Shown here piece after piece: positions 23,159-33,889 of a stretch of DNA of 64,000 bases. The DNA is taken from the NCBI RefSeq assembly GCF_020497125.1, contig NC_059082.1:59908948-59972947 (forward strand). The letters run 5' to 3'. The stretch is from Mauremys mutica. Lineage: Eukaryota; Chordata; Testudines; Geoemydidae. A program made the translations under genes and the position numbers. The stretch's first letter is position 1. Each line of letters opens with the position of its first letter. Under the pieces are notes generated by a model that was not told where the DNA came from, ran no database searches, and worked only from the letters and a program-made list of their open reading frames with translations.

Positions 23159-23586
23159 GTTTTGGGGACATTTCAGCTGTGTTTAGTAGTTCTATTTAGC
23201 CAGGCCCATGGGATGGAGAGTTATGTTGTCACTGTTACAAAGGTTTACACATTGTGCTTAAACAACTTAACTTTACAAGTGTTACTCTACTGAAGTGGGG
23301 CCGGTAGGTGGGGGAGAATCTCTGTAGGGTATTATTTTGCTTGAGTGGATGTCACATACTCAGCTTTACAGAAAGTAACTGAATTAGATCATTATCCTAG
23401 TGCTTTCCAGTTGGACGGCCTGTGCTGGGTGGCTATGCCTTTCTGAAGGAAGCTGGAGACAGGAAGAACAATGATTGTCTATAAGTTTCGGATCCTGCTC
23501 CCCATGAACTCATTGGGAGTTTTGCTATAGCCTTCAGTGGAGCAGGATAGAACACTAATGTGGTACCATCTTGTAACCCATGTTTG
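23159..23586. other. Unique DNA, no gene
   Basis: No known repeat or coding signal. Confidence 0.5.
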
Positions 23587-23702
23587 CCAGAAGCTGGAAA
23601 TGGGCCACCAGAGATAGATAACTTGATGATTACCTGTTCTGTTCATTCCCTCTGAAGCACCTGGCATTGGCTGCTGTCAGAAGACAGGATACTGGACTAT
23701 AT
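23587..23702 (-). mobile_element. LINE-derived repeat fragment
   Basis: The blocks 'ccagaagctggaaatgggcc', 'gattacctgttctgttcatt', 'cctggcattggctgctgtca' and 'gacaggatactggactatat' are, in reverse complement, the same family as 41588-41695. This is a common reptile CR1/L2-type fragment; exact family unknown. Confidence 0.6.
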
Positions 23703-23738
23703 GTTCTTAATATGTGAAAAAATAGGAATACTCTACCT

Positions 23739-24072
23739 CAGGGATCAGCAACCTTTGGCACGCGGCCCACCAGGGTAAGCCCCCGGCGGGCCAGGCCGAT
23801 TTGTTTACCTGCCATGTCCACAGGCTTGGCCGATCGCGGATCCCACTGGCCACGGTTCGCCGCTCCAGGCCAATGGGGACTGCAGGAAGTGGCACGGGCC
23901 GAGGGATGTGCTGGCCACTGCTTTCTGCAGCCCTCATTGGCCTGGAGCGGTGAACCGCAGCCAGTGGGAGCCGCGATTGGCCGAACCTGCGGATGCGGCA
24001 GGTAAACAAACGGGCCCAGCCCACCAGGGTGCTTACTCTGGTGAGCTGTGTGCCAAAGGTTGCCGATCCCTG
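23739..24072. mobile_element. Non-autonomous hAT transposon (334 bp)
   Basis: The ends CAGGGATCAGCAACCTTTGG and the complement CAGGGATCGGCAACCTTTGG are inverted repeats of at least 23 bp with one mismatch. The 8-bp target duplication CTCTACCT is perfect (23731-23738, 24073-24080). The interior is GC-rich and itself palindromic, with 'ggccaatggggactgcagga' mirrored by 'ctgcagccctcattggcc'. No transposase is encoded. Confidence 0.95.
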
Positions 24073-24080
24073 CTCTACCT

Positions 24081-24774
24081 CATTACATGAAGATTTATCA
24101 AAAGGGGTAATAACTGAACACAGTTAGGATGCCAAAGATCTCTCATAGAATCCCTTTTATATTAAATATATATTTTTTTCAGTGAGGATGGAGTGGAAAT
24201 CTGGACGGAAAGGTTAATCAAATACGTTCAGAAGAATGTGGATATCTCCTTATACCTTGTTACTGAATCTTGCTGCCTCTTCACCAGCAACTCACTGCTG
24301 AAGGGTAACCCAAGTTGAAAACACCTGAATTTAAATGTTTTTTTTTTTTAAAGATCTATTGCACTTAATGATTGAGATCACTTTCAGTAGGAATTGAGGA
24401 AAATCATTTGGTTTTTAATCCTTTTGTTAACTTAGTGTCACATTTTTTACTTTTACCTATGAAAAGTTTGTATATTTGGAATTCCTTTCATAACTGTATT
24501 TCCTGTCTCTTCATTTAACTTGGAATTAACTTATTCCACCTTTACTTTAACTTACATTTGGAATTAATAGGACTTGGGAAAATGGGACGACCTGTCTTCT
24601 TGCACATAAGCTGAATTTTATGTCTAGAATCAAATTGAACCAAATCTTTTCTTTAGATTCTGAAAAAAACCCACAGGATCTTATATTTTTATTTTCACTT
24701 GAGATGGACCTGAATCAATACCATGCTTTCAAGTTACTTTTAATCTTATGGAATTGGATCTGGATTCAAACTTT
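24081..24774. other. Unique A+T-rich DNA
   Basis: A T run lies at 24340-24350. No gene. Confidence 0.5.
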
Positions 24775-24867
24775 GGTCCCAATCCTGTAACTATTTACAC
24801 ATCCAAGAGTAGGAACTACTCCAATATGGAAAGTTGTCCCTGTAAGGTTTTGCAGGATTCAGGGCCT
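24775..24867. mobile_element. Palindromic MITE, 'ggtcccaatcctg' ends
   Basis: The left end 'ggtcccaatcctgtaac' and right end 'tgcaggattcagggcc' are imperfect inverted arms, around 'gtaggaactactcc'. Confidence 0.55.
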
Positions 24868-25663
24868 TAGTGGTTGGTCCAGTCTCTATAATGTATCAAA
24901 CTCAAAACTCTATGTCTGGACATTCCTGCACTTTGGGAATGTTCTGATCAGGATCCAAACCTGTCAGTTTGCCTCCCTGTCTAATTCAGCAGTCTTTGCT
25001 TTTGCAGCCAAAAGTGGGCTGGAAAGGCTGAAATACCTCAAAAAACCCCAAAACAAACAAACAAACAAATCTCACAAGAAAGCCCTTTAAGTGTGTTTTT
25101 TGTTTTTAGTAAAGAAACTCAGAAACTTTGATAGACTTTTGGGTACTTATCCAAACCAAGTCTGGCCTTTTTTCAATTTTGCAATTCGCCCATCACTATT
25201 TAGAATTTGCCATGACTGTTAAATTTGTCTTTGATTTACCAAATGCTCCTCACTGGCACAGCTGAACTCTGAGTCAAGAGGCAGGGAATTAAGTGAAATG
25301 GATTGTGCTGGCAACTAAATTAGAAAACTCATATATGTTAAATGAAAAATCATAGAAAGGGCTGCATATATAATGGCAGATTGTCTAAGTTTCATGTTAC
25401 ATGGTCATTTTATTTTCTGATAAATTTGATTAATAACTACACTGTGAGTAATGACCTGAAAAGAGTGATCTTAATTTTTGTTCATTATTTTACAAGGTTT
25501 TATAAAAAAGATTCAGTATTTGCCTCTTACATTGTATAAATTATGTGAGATTATACATTTCTATTTTAAATTCCTTATCTACAATAGGCATATTATACTT
25601 CATTCGTTTTTTCTTCTGAAATTAAACATTTAATGAAATAAGATACTTTACTCCTCAAACTGG
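24868..25663. other. Unique A+T-rich DNA
   Basis: An AAAC run lies at about 25046-25068. No gene. Confidence 0.5.
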
Positions 25664-26288
25664 TGTGTACAAATATCTAATTTGTGAGCTACAAGTTCTC
25701 AACCTGCCTCCTCGTCTATGAGATGTTGCTATGGTCAGGGCCGGCTCTAGGTTTTTTGCCGCCCCAAGCGCTGAAGAAAAAACAAACAAACAAAAGGTGG
25801 CAGAATGCCACCCTTGAAATTGTGCTGCCCCCAAGCACATACTTGGTTTGCTGGTGCCTAGAACTGGCCCTCGCTATGGTTATTACCCTACTAGGTAATT
25901 TGCTTAGGAATTCCTTTCTTCCACAATACTGTACACCCATACAGTAGGCTTGAGTTCACTAAGTGTGTTGGGTGGGGGGGAAGGAGTCTTTCACACAACC
26001 GTCTTCTCTGAACAATGTTTTGTCACAACACTTACATGAAAAATATTTTGAGTTAGGGACAGAAATCCTTAGCAATAAGTAGATTGTGTGAAAGACTCCT
26101 TCCCACCCCCATCAACACCCTTAGTGAACTCAAGCCTACTGTATACATGTACAGTATTGTGGAAGAAAGAATTGCTAAGTGAATTACTCCATTTCACTAC
26201 CCAGTAGGATAATAACCATAGCAACATCTCATAGAAGAGGAGGCAGGTTGAGAACTTGTAGCTCTCAACTTAGATATTTGTACACAAA
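25664..26288. mobile_element. Large inverted repeat interrupted by a hAT element
   Basis: The left arm (25664-25999) and right arm (26084-26288) are reverse complements along their length. Shared blocks read on the plus strand of the left arm are 'tgtacaaatatcta', 'acaagttctcaacctgcctc', 'tatgagatgttgctatggtt', 'ttccacaatactgtac' and 'aggagtctttcacacaa'. The left arm is longer because the hAT element at 25736-25872 and its 8-bp duplication sit in it. The loop is about 84 bp. This is most likely a palindromic non-autonomous DNA transposon; its own target duplication was not identified. Confidence 0.8.
25736..25872. mobile_element. Non-autonomous hAT transposon (137 bp)
   Basis: The ends CAGGGCCGGCTCTAGG and the complement of CCTAGAACTGGCCCTC form the inverted repeats (the outermost right base is mutated). 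The 8-bp target duplication GCTATGGT is perfect at 25728-25735 and 25873-25880. The empty site is preserved in the mirrored arm near 26215-26230, confirming the insertion. It is related to the 1445-1769 element by its 'gccccaagcgc' motif. Confidence 0.95.
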
Positions 26289-26610
26289 GGGGTGTGTGTA
26301 TCATATGCAACTGCTGCAACTCTCGTCAGCATGCACAAGGTGAAGAAGGCTCAGCAAAACATGATCCTTTCCTCAAAGTGTCACTTCTTCTGGCCCTGTA
26401 ACTTAGTGCTGTTACTGCCCAGGTGCTGATCATCTGACAGAAATCATCCCTCCTGCCCCCATCAAGAGGGACAGGTGTCCTGTTCTTTCATTTGGAGAAT
26501 CTGGTTTGCCTTACTACATTAGAGATGGAAAATTCCTATTAGAATATCTACTTTACTCCCCTACCAATGAAGGCTTGTTCTTCTCCAGCAAGCTTTATAC
26601 GGCTTCATTC
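26289..26610. other. Unique DNA, no gene
   Basis: Starts with a short GT run. Nothing else recognised. Confidence 0.5.
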
Positions 26611-27760
26611 AGCCCAGTTAAAAAAGAAAAAGTCTCAAATGATGGGGATTCCTTCTCTTCCCTAGGGAGCATGTTCCGCGGCCTAATACAGCTCACTCTC
26701 AGGAGGTTATTCCTGATATTCAGCCTACTTTTTTTTTTCTTAATTGCATCCCATTACTTTTCATTCTTCATTCTCAGCACGGCAAACTAGAAACTGATCT
26801 ACAGTTATTCTTATCAACTTTGACAGGTAGCCGCCACCACTGCAAGTGGTTTTAGGTATCCTCTGATGGCCTCTTATTCCATGACATTCTGTGGCTGCCC
26901 ACTGTTCTGCTCTTAACAGCTGCAGCCAGGAGCTCCTCTGGAGACAATTTCCTGAAAAAGAAACTACTGAAAAGTAAACAAAATAAGGTACTGAACTCTA
27001 CATAACTTGTGAAGACTGAATGCTGACTCTGCGGGGAAAGAGACCCTGCCAGCCAAACAGGTATCAATTCAGATAGTTCCACATGATGCAGGAGAAAAAA
27101 AAATCTACTAGATGAGATTTCTGTTATGGCTCAAGGAATATATTTTTGGTGAACAATGTGTTCACCAATTTTAGCCATTATTCAGTGTACATGTTATTGT
27201 CAAATAACTGTTCGTGTGATTTGACCAGATCTGGTTTCTAAATACATTCCCCTATTTCACTCCGAAATTGCAGTTTGTGTATACACCCTTCAAATACTTG
27301 TATGTGTTTATCATGACCTCTGTTAGTCACCACTTTGTCAAACTATGCAAATTTTACTCCTCTATTCTCTTTGGATTTAAAAAAAAAAAATTATCCTCCT
27401 CTCTGAATCATTTTTACTGCAGTTCTCAGAAATCCTTCCACATAAGTCTGTCTTCCTGGTACCAAGTTGTGAAACAAATGAACACATTATTCCAGGATTG
27501 TACAGAGAGGCACAATCTCTCATCTCTGCTCCATGACTTGTCTTCTCTGCACGTGTTGCTCGAGATTCCACTGGCCTTATTTTGCATCATGATCATATAG
27601 CAAACTTTCATGTCCAGTTTTCTGACAATTACCACCCATAGGTCACTTCCAAAATTACTGCCTTCCAAATTGCTCCTGACCATTGTGTATCTATATTTTG
27701 GCTCTTTCCCCCTACAACTCTTCTGGAATAGATTGTTTTTCAAAATTCCTGGGTAGTCCC
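26611..27760 (-). mobile_element. Old CR1-type LINE remnant, minus orientation
   Basis: On the plus strand the order is 'gatggggattccttctcttc', 'gtattcctgatattcagcc'-like text at 26705-26725, 'cccttcaaatacttgtatgt' (27288), 'gtttatcatgacctctgtta' and then a 'gcactatcc'-type body. This is the antisense order of a CR1 ORF2 tail, with the 'KRRLRGD.I..YKY' region read on the minus strand near 27290-27345. It is heavily diverged and contains a foreign or decayed stretch around 26880-27250. Limits are approximate. No open frame is preserved. Confidence 0.55.
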
Positions 27761-28103
27761 TTCACCTCCCCCCGTTCCAGCTGAGACACAGTGGTTTACC
27801 GTTACTAGGGCTTTGTAGAAGGTGCTAGTTTTGGTTTGATTAACCATTTTTAATCAGCTTTAGAATCCATACTTTAATTTTGCTACACATTTCTCTGACC
27901 CTGCCCAAAACAGGTAGGACAGAGTTGCTTGAACTTGGGAAATTGGTAGTTGTACAGATACCTCATGATGGATATAATTTTATTGAGGCGGAGCAAACAG
28001 TGAGAGAAAAATAGATGTATGTTTAAGATGATATACATTTAATTAGATTTCCTTATGAGGAAGAGTAAAGGGGACAAGATGAACTTTAATGGAGCTAACA
28101 AAT
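27761..28103. other. Unique DNA, no gene
   Basis: No feature recognised. Confidence 0.5.
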
Positions 28104-28139
28104 ACATTATCTGAAGATAGTCCTATCTTCAGATAATGT
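28104..28139. repeat. Perfect 17-bp inverted repeat, 2-nt spacer
   Basis: Arms ACATTATCTGAAGATAG and CTATCTTCAGATAATGT are exact complements separated only by TC. It lies in otherwise unique A+T-rich DNA and is not flanked by recognisable transposon ends or T runs that would mark a terminator. Confidence 0.95.
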
Positions 28140-30363
28140 TGATGTCACAAAAGATAAATACAAGTCTGAAGTATGATAAAAGCAAGACTTTGTTTACTTG
28201 CACACTGTGGACTGTTGTACATTTGTACAGCTGTCTGGCATACACAACCACACGGAGGAACTAATCTCTTTCACCTTAAACACAAGAATAATTGTACTGA
28301 AGTTTACACAGATTCCCTGTGTGATCCCCTTGCATAGGGAAGGCTTGGCAGTTGTGGATACCATTACCACAGCTTTAAACAGTGTTCATGGAGTTGATTG
28401 ATTCCCCCAGAAGATGCCTGTGGAACTCTTTGGAAAGCCCATATCTTTGTGCTTTGCACGGACTGAGAAGATTTGTCCTTTAGACAGTATGGTTGGGAAG
28501 AATAACACAATGTAACGTGCCCCCAGTATTTGTAGTTGTATAATCCTAAAATCTATCATTATAGGTAATAAAAGGCTCATGAGATTGTGTGTGCATAGAG
28601 GGGACAGAACAGAATCACTGTATGCATTGAGTGCAATTGGGTAGGTAATACACTAATATGAGACCTGTGATCTGTAGCCTTTATTTTAAATTGAATTGAT
28701 TAACAGTTCTGTGGTTTTAAGATCAATAGGGTGAAAATCACCCTTAGATTTTGAGGCTCTAGGAACACACGAAGAATAGACAGTGACCATACACACACAA
28801 TCACGAGTAGGAAATCTTGTCTGTAGTGTAAGTTTTTTACTAAGCAGATGATTAAGGTTACAAATACCAACAAATGTATAAAACCTAAGAGAGCCCAATG
28901 CTGTATTCATACGCACATACCCAAAGATGATACAGAGGCTCGTGGGTCTCAACAGGTGGTGACTGATATAGGAAGGTTCCTATTAGTCTTCTCAAATACA
29001 GCTTCATATGTGGGAGCCTCTTTTATCTTGTTCTCACCGCACCTAATTCTTTATGCGTATGCATGAGGTTTCCAATCCTCTTTTCCTTGTCTGTACTTCC
29101 ACACCTCATAAATTTTGGGGGTGCCCCACTTTTCACAGGTCATTATTAATTCCCCTTATTCTCATTAAAATTTACTTAAACATGGTTCCATGGTGACCTG
29201 TGGGCAAAGCAAAACTTTCTATGTTGTTACAATCAGGTACTTTGCAGTCTAGTTTTCTGGAATATCACATATTGGCATATCCTTTACAGTAATCCAGTAA
29301 CCTTCCTGACATAGGGTTATCCACTCATGTCAAGTTTCCTTAAACAATAACCCAATTAAATGATAAAATGGGCTAAATGGCTACAGATAACATTCAAACA
29401 GTACTCTATTTTTTTTTTCCTTAATGAATCTAGCCCTCATCATTCTACTTCTGGAAAAAGGGGAGGTAACATTCTGGTTTTGAGCAAATTACCATGAATA
29501 GTGAGGTAAAATAACTCCTCCATAACCTTATTCAGCAGTAAAGAGATTGAAAGTTTGTTTAATATATTCTTTTGACAACTGTCTATTAATGACCTAGAAA
29601 AGAGGTATTCAAGCAAATACAGTAGGTCTTAGAAACCTAAAGGAATGCAGTCACTAAATTGTCTATAATTATTTGACACCCACACATGCTGCCTTAATGT
29701 ATCACTCTGAGACTATGCTGAAGAGTTGACTTGCAATTTCAGTTTTTAAAATCAATGTATAGTGCATAGAGACTTCATTTTTCTCTCTCCATGGGCGAAG
29801 CAAATTAGTAAATATTTTTGTGATGTATAATTATTTTGTATTGTTTATGTTGGCACGGGCAGTTTTAAAAGGCACATTGAAATGAAAGGACCTATTAATT
29901 TATGCTTATCGGATTTAAGAAGGAACCAAGGAATATTTTAAAATATTTAGATCCTCATAAACTGATTTTATTGTAGTCAAAATAAGTGTGTATGACTGGA
30001 CAGAAACTGCTGGTATAATAACCATTTCACTGTTCTCATGTCTGCCTAAATGGCAAAATTTTGGTCCTGATTCTTTTTTGGTGAAAGTTGATGATAAAGT
30101 GTCTACTTATCTCAGTGGGAACAGGTTGTGAGCTTTAACCTCAGTTAATATAAAGGCAACTTTTATTAAAACCCACAGGAGCTGCATGTGTGTAAAATGA
30201 GGGCAGAATTTAGACCACGGATAGTCACTAATAAAAACAACTGACAAATTTTAGGCCTCTTTTGTGTGTGAGTTCATTCTTCCTGTTATATGGCTGGTTC
30301 TTGGCATAGAAAGGAATCCACAATAATGTAATATAATTAGAACTCCATGGGACCATCTCCTAC
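28140..30363. other. Unique A+T-rich DNA
   Basis: No repeat family recognised. 29860-29980 has an irregular, non-repetitive texture typical of conserved non-coding DNA, but that cannot be tested here. Confidence 0.45.
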
Positions 30364-30366
30364 TAA

Positions 30367-30642
30367 GGCTATGTTTCCGCTGCAGAGCCTATAACAGCAC
30401 TGCTATGCTGGCATATCCCCCGAGTGTAGAAGCAGCATATGCCAGCAGAAAGAGGAGTTCTCCCTGTGTAAGAACACCATCTCCCTGAACAATGTTAGCT
30501 GTGTAGTGGCCTGTTCTGTCCACATAGGTGCATCTACACTGGGTGCTTTGTTGGCATAGCTGTGTTGCTAGGGGGTGAGATATTTTTCACACTCCCGATT
30601 GAAATAGTTATGCCAATATAAATTTTAAGTGTAGACCAGGCC
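30367..30642. mobile_element. Harbinger-type MITE (276 bp)
   Basis: The left end GGCTATGTTTCCGCTGCAG and right end ending AAGTGTAGACCAGGCC are imperfect inverted repeats. TAA flanks both sides (30364-30366, 30643-30645), the 3-bp T-A-rich duplication of PIF/Harbinger elements. The interior 'ctatgctggcatatcccccg' and 'tagctgtgttgctaggggg' fits the reptile family. It is non-coding. Confidence 0.75.
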
Positions 30643-30837
30643 TAAGTAGTTAATAAGTATCTCTTACAACCTTGTTAGATCATTTACACAATGTGCAAAA
30701 TGAAAATAACTTCACTCACTTCAAAGGATGAAATAATTGGTTGACATGAAATGTTAGCTTCTGAACTGGATGAACACTGCAAAAGCATTTCCATAAATAT
30801 TGGTTGGCATTTTTAAAATAAACTTCTCAGTTGTGTT

Positions 30838-31062
30838 CATGCTCTTCTGGATAGAGAACTGGACTAGGACTCAGAAAATCTGGGTTCTATTCTTGCTTCT
30901 GCTAGTAGCTTGCTCGGTGAATTGGGCAAGTTACTTTGCTTCTGTGCCTCAGTTTCCCCATCTCTAAAATGGGGATAATGATACTGACTTCCTTCGTAAA
31001 GTGCTTTGAGGTCTACTGATGAAAACCACTTCATGAGAGCTGGGTATAACTATTATTGTGTT
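30838..31062 (+). mobile_element. MIR-like (CORE-type) SINE
   Basis: The best preserved copy in the window. Blocks are 'tctggatagagaactggact' (tRNA-like head, degenerate), 'atctgggttctattcttgct', 'gaattgggcaagttactttg', 'tgcctcagtttccccatctc', 'aaaatggggataatgatact', 'gtaaagtgctttgaggtcta' and a short 'aactattattg' tail. Confidence 0.85.
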
Positions 31063-31559
31063 TTCCTTGAATATTGCAGTGAACGATTGCAGTGGAAGGA
31101 GTGTTTATGAAGACGGTGAATTTTCATCAAATATTGGAGAGGGGGGAAAGGGAATTTTGTCCTCATAAGTGTTCATACTGAAAATCTGATTCAAAGAGCT
31201 CTGTGAACATGAGAGCTGTGTCTCTCATGAAAATGAACCAACTCATCTCAAATTGAGACTACTGAACACCAACAGCACATTAATCTCATAGTAGCTATAT
31301 CCAAGAGCTTTTAGTGTGAATAATTTAAAAAAAAAATCAGGAAAACCATAAGGACAGTGTTAAAACTGAAAAAGATAAATAATTTATCAGACAATAGTAG
31401 TTTCCTTGTGCTCCATAGCTCCAGCAAAGAACAGGTCCAATATAAAGGAGGTTTAGATTCCAGCCATTGGTTCTTTCTGTGTCTTTCCTTGATAGACGAA
31501 AGAGCCCTTTAGTACCTAATATCTCCCCCACACCCCAAAATACTTGCTCACAGTAATCA
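31063..31559. other. Unique DNA, no gene
   Basis: No repeat recognised except an A run at 31328-31337. Confidence 0.5.
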
Positions 31560-32275
31560 TGTCACTTCTCCATCTTCCTTCTGATAAGATAAACAAGTTG
31601 AGCTCTTTAAGTCTTTCACTCTAAGGCATTTTCTCCAATGCTTGTATCATTTTGTGACTTTTCTGTACCTTCCCCTATTTTTCAACATCTTTTTTTTTAA
31701 TGCAGTATTTTAGTATTGGTCTCCCTAGTGTTTTATAAAATCCCCTCCCTCCTGTTACTCATTACTTCCTGGTTTGTATATCCAAGGATCACATTTACAC
31801 CTTTTGACCCAGCATTGCACTAGGAGCTCTTTGAGTTTTGTATCCACTTTGACCCCTAATTTCTTTTCAGAATCCCTGATTTCCAGGGCAAAATTCTCCC
31901 TATTCTGTAACTATGGCCTACATTCCTTGTTCCTATATGTGTAACTTTGCATTTGGCTGTATTAAAACATAATTTGGTTGAATGGGGCTGCTTAAGTGAT
32001 CCAGATCACTCTGTGTGACTGCCCTGTCCTCCTCATTATCCACCAATCTTTGTGTCACATGCACATTTTATCAGCACTGTGACTGTGTTTGCTTCTGGAT
32101 CATTGATGAAAATGTTGAATAGCGTCGAGCCTATTACTGATCCCTTCAGGACCCTGTAGAAGTGTCCACTGCATTTGATGATTCCCCATGGACAACTACT
32201 GTTTGCAATCAATCAGTTAAGCAGTTGTTAATCCATTGAATACATCTTTTATAGATAAGAAGTGTCTAGTGCAGG
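31560..32275 (-). mobile_element. Old CR1-type LINE remnant, minus orientation
   Basis: Blocks on the plus strand include 'tatccaaggatcacatttac', 'gacccagcattgcactagga', 'tatggcctacattccttgtt', 'gatccagatcactctgtgtg', 'tttgtgtcacatgcacattt', 'cattgatgaaaatgttgaat' and 'actgatcccttcaggaccct'. In that order they form the antisense of a widespread reptile/bird CR1 coding region. Many substitutions and indels leave no open frame. Limits are approximate. Confidence 0.7.
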
Positions 32276-32603
32276 AGATCAAAAGTAGTGAAAGAACCTC
32301 AAATTCAGTTGCCTTTTTAGAGTAGTAAAATATAGATGCTTATTCAAACAACCATCCATGTATCAGTTTGTATACTGTGTTTAATTACTATGATATCTGA
32401 GCAGTGTGGTTCTGAAATCTCATGACCAAGGCTTACTTGATAGATTTCCTTCATATGCTGCCTTTGGTGAGGCTGAAACTATGGCTTAAACTATTGAAAA
32501 GCAAGAAGTGAAGAGGTGTGTGCAATTAAAAAAAAACCCTTCATGGTATAAAATTAAATCTAACAAGCAAAATCAAAGAAAATTAAAAAAACAACATACC
32601 AGT
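32276..32603. other. Unique A+T-rich DNA
   Basis: An A-rich stretch lies at 32527-32590 just before the LTR. Nothing else. Confidence 0.5.
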
Positions 32604-32736
32604 GGGACTGTGACCTGGCGGGTCGGGGCTCAACCCTCACAAGGGCGGAGGGGAGCCACACCGACTCACTACAGGTCCTCTGTCTCGCAGGGGCTGATCC
32701 CCTTCTGGGTTCCTGGCGACAAAGACACAGTCAGAA

Positions 32737-32961
32737 GGCTCAGGCCCTCTGGGTCAGGGGCTGAGCAGCAAACAGTACAAGGTGGCTCAGGCCCTTTGGG
32801 TCAGGGGCTGAGCAGTAAACAGTACAATAGGCTCAGGCCCTGGGTTGCAGGGGCTGAGCAGTAAACAGTACAATGGGCTCAGGCCCTGGGTTGCAGGGGC
32901 TGAGCAGTAAACAGTACAATGGGCTCAGGCCCTGGGTTGCAGGGGCTGAGCAGTAAACAAT
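32737..32961. repeat. 46-bp tandem repeat, five copies
   Basis: Copies start at 32737, 32784, 32830, 32876 and 32922 (periods 47, 46, 46, 46). The unit begins 'ggctcaggccctgggttgca' and ends 'agcagtaaacagtacaa'. The last three copies are almost identical, which suggests recent array growth; the final copy is shortened. Confidence 0.95.
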
Positions 32962-33317
32962 AGGTGTATAGGCCCAGGTCCTTACCTGGGTGAGGGGGAA
33001 AACTGCCACCCGTGAGTGGGGTGGCAGGGGGGACACAGGCCCACCCACTCCACTGTGTCCCAGCCCAGAGCCCTAACAGCGGCTATCACTGCCGCTGGTC
33101 AGTGGGGTCCTGACCGCAACACACTGACATCGGGACCTCTGCATCTGTAGCCTGACAGGGGTCAGCTACCCCCGGGCTACTTTCCATTTCCCCCTCAGGG
33201 CCTACCTCGTCAGTTACACTGGGTCCAGGCCAGTCAATAAGCATAGGCTCCTCAGGACCAGGGCTTGGTGGCAGGTCCGGTAGCTCTGCCGGGAAGTCCG
33301 GCTAGGCGTGCTCAGGC

Positions 33318-33466
33318 GGCTCCTCCGGGTAACAGCAGGGACGGGGAAGCCCCGGCGGCTCCTCTTCGTAGTGGGCACAGGGGAGTTCCAGCGGCTCCTC
33401 CGGGTACCGGTCATGGGGAAGCTCCGATGGCTCCTCGTCGTACAGGGCGCGAGGAAGCTCTGGCCA
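33318..33466 (-). repeat. 36-bp tandem repeat with an in-frame acidic-proline motif
   Basis: Copies start at 33318, 33357, 33393 and 33429 (periods 39, 36, 36), each beginning 'ggctcctc' on the plus strand. On the minus strand they stay in frame and read as repeats of a Tyr-x-Glu-Glu-Pro-x-Glu-Leu-Pro type. The frame (33302-33688, 128 codons) begins upstream of the TATA box, so its first Met would not be in an LTR transcript. No known protein is recognised and coding status is doubtful. Confidence 0.8.
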
Positions 33467-33570
33467 GTCAGGACAGCTGCCTCGGGCCCTGGAGGGTTCC
33501 CAGTCCGGAGCTCCCGCCGGCACATCTGCTCCCGGCGGTGGCTGGGCTCTGACTGAGCTTTGGCGGCTGG

Positions 33571-33580
33571 CTTTTATACT
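33571..33580 (-). promoter_or_regulatory. LTR TATA box
   Basis: Minus-strand AGTATAAAAG sits inside the solo LTR, with a GC-box-like 'gggcgg' about 50-60 bp upstream (33624-33632). This is the expected spacing for an LTR promoter reading toward lower coordinates. Confidence 0.6.
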
Positions 33581-33889
33581 TCCTGTCCCACCCCTTGACT
33601 TCCGGGGGGCGGGAACAGGTGGTGGTAGCTCCGCCCACTTGGGTGTCTGTACTGGTGCTCCCTCTGCTGGGCAAGAGGGGAGCCACACCGACTCACTACA
33701 GGGACTATCAGAAAGTATTAAGTTCAGCTTGCCAGGGCTTCACAAAGGAAAAGGCATATAACTCCTATGGCAAGGTGGTAGCCATTTCTGTGACTGCCGA
33801 ACAGGGCTAGAAGCCACCCAGGAATGGAATAGCGGGACTGTGACTGGCCAGGAATGAGTTGCATTGACAGAGCTGTAATAAGGTAATAA

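Larger units (their letters stand above)
32609..33700 (-). mobile_element. Complete solo LTR (1092 bp), minus orientation
   Basis: The plus-strand ends are TGTGACCTGG and ACTCACTACA, giving the TG...CA termini of an LTR. The flanks GGGAC (32604-32608) and GGGAC (33701-33705) are a perfect 5-bp target duplication. A TATA box on the minus strand (33571-33580) and an upstream GC box near 33628 show the orientation. No internal retroviral or retrotransposon genes adjoin, so this is a solo LTR left by recombination. It contains two unrelated tandem arrays (46-bp and 36-bp). The 5' terminal ~25 bp of the LTR (read on minus) recurs near its 3' end at 32650-32674. Superfamily (ERV or Gypsy) cannot be decided. 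Confidence 0.88.

Noticed and set aside
32737..32961. CRISPR-like array
   Set aside because: The 46-bp units are contiguous tandem repeats with no unique spacers, inside a vertebrate LTR.
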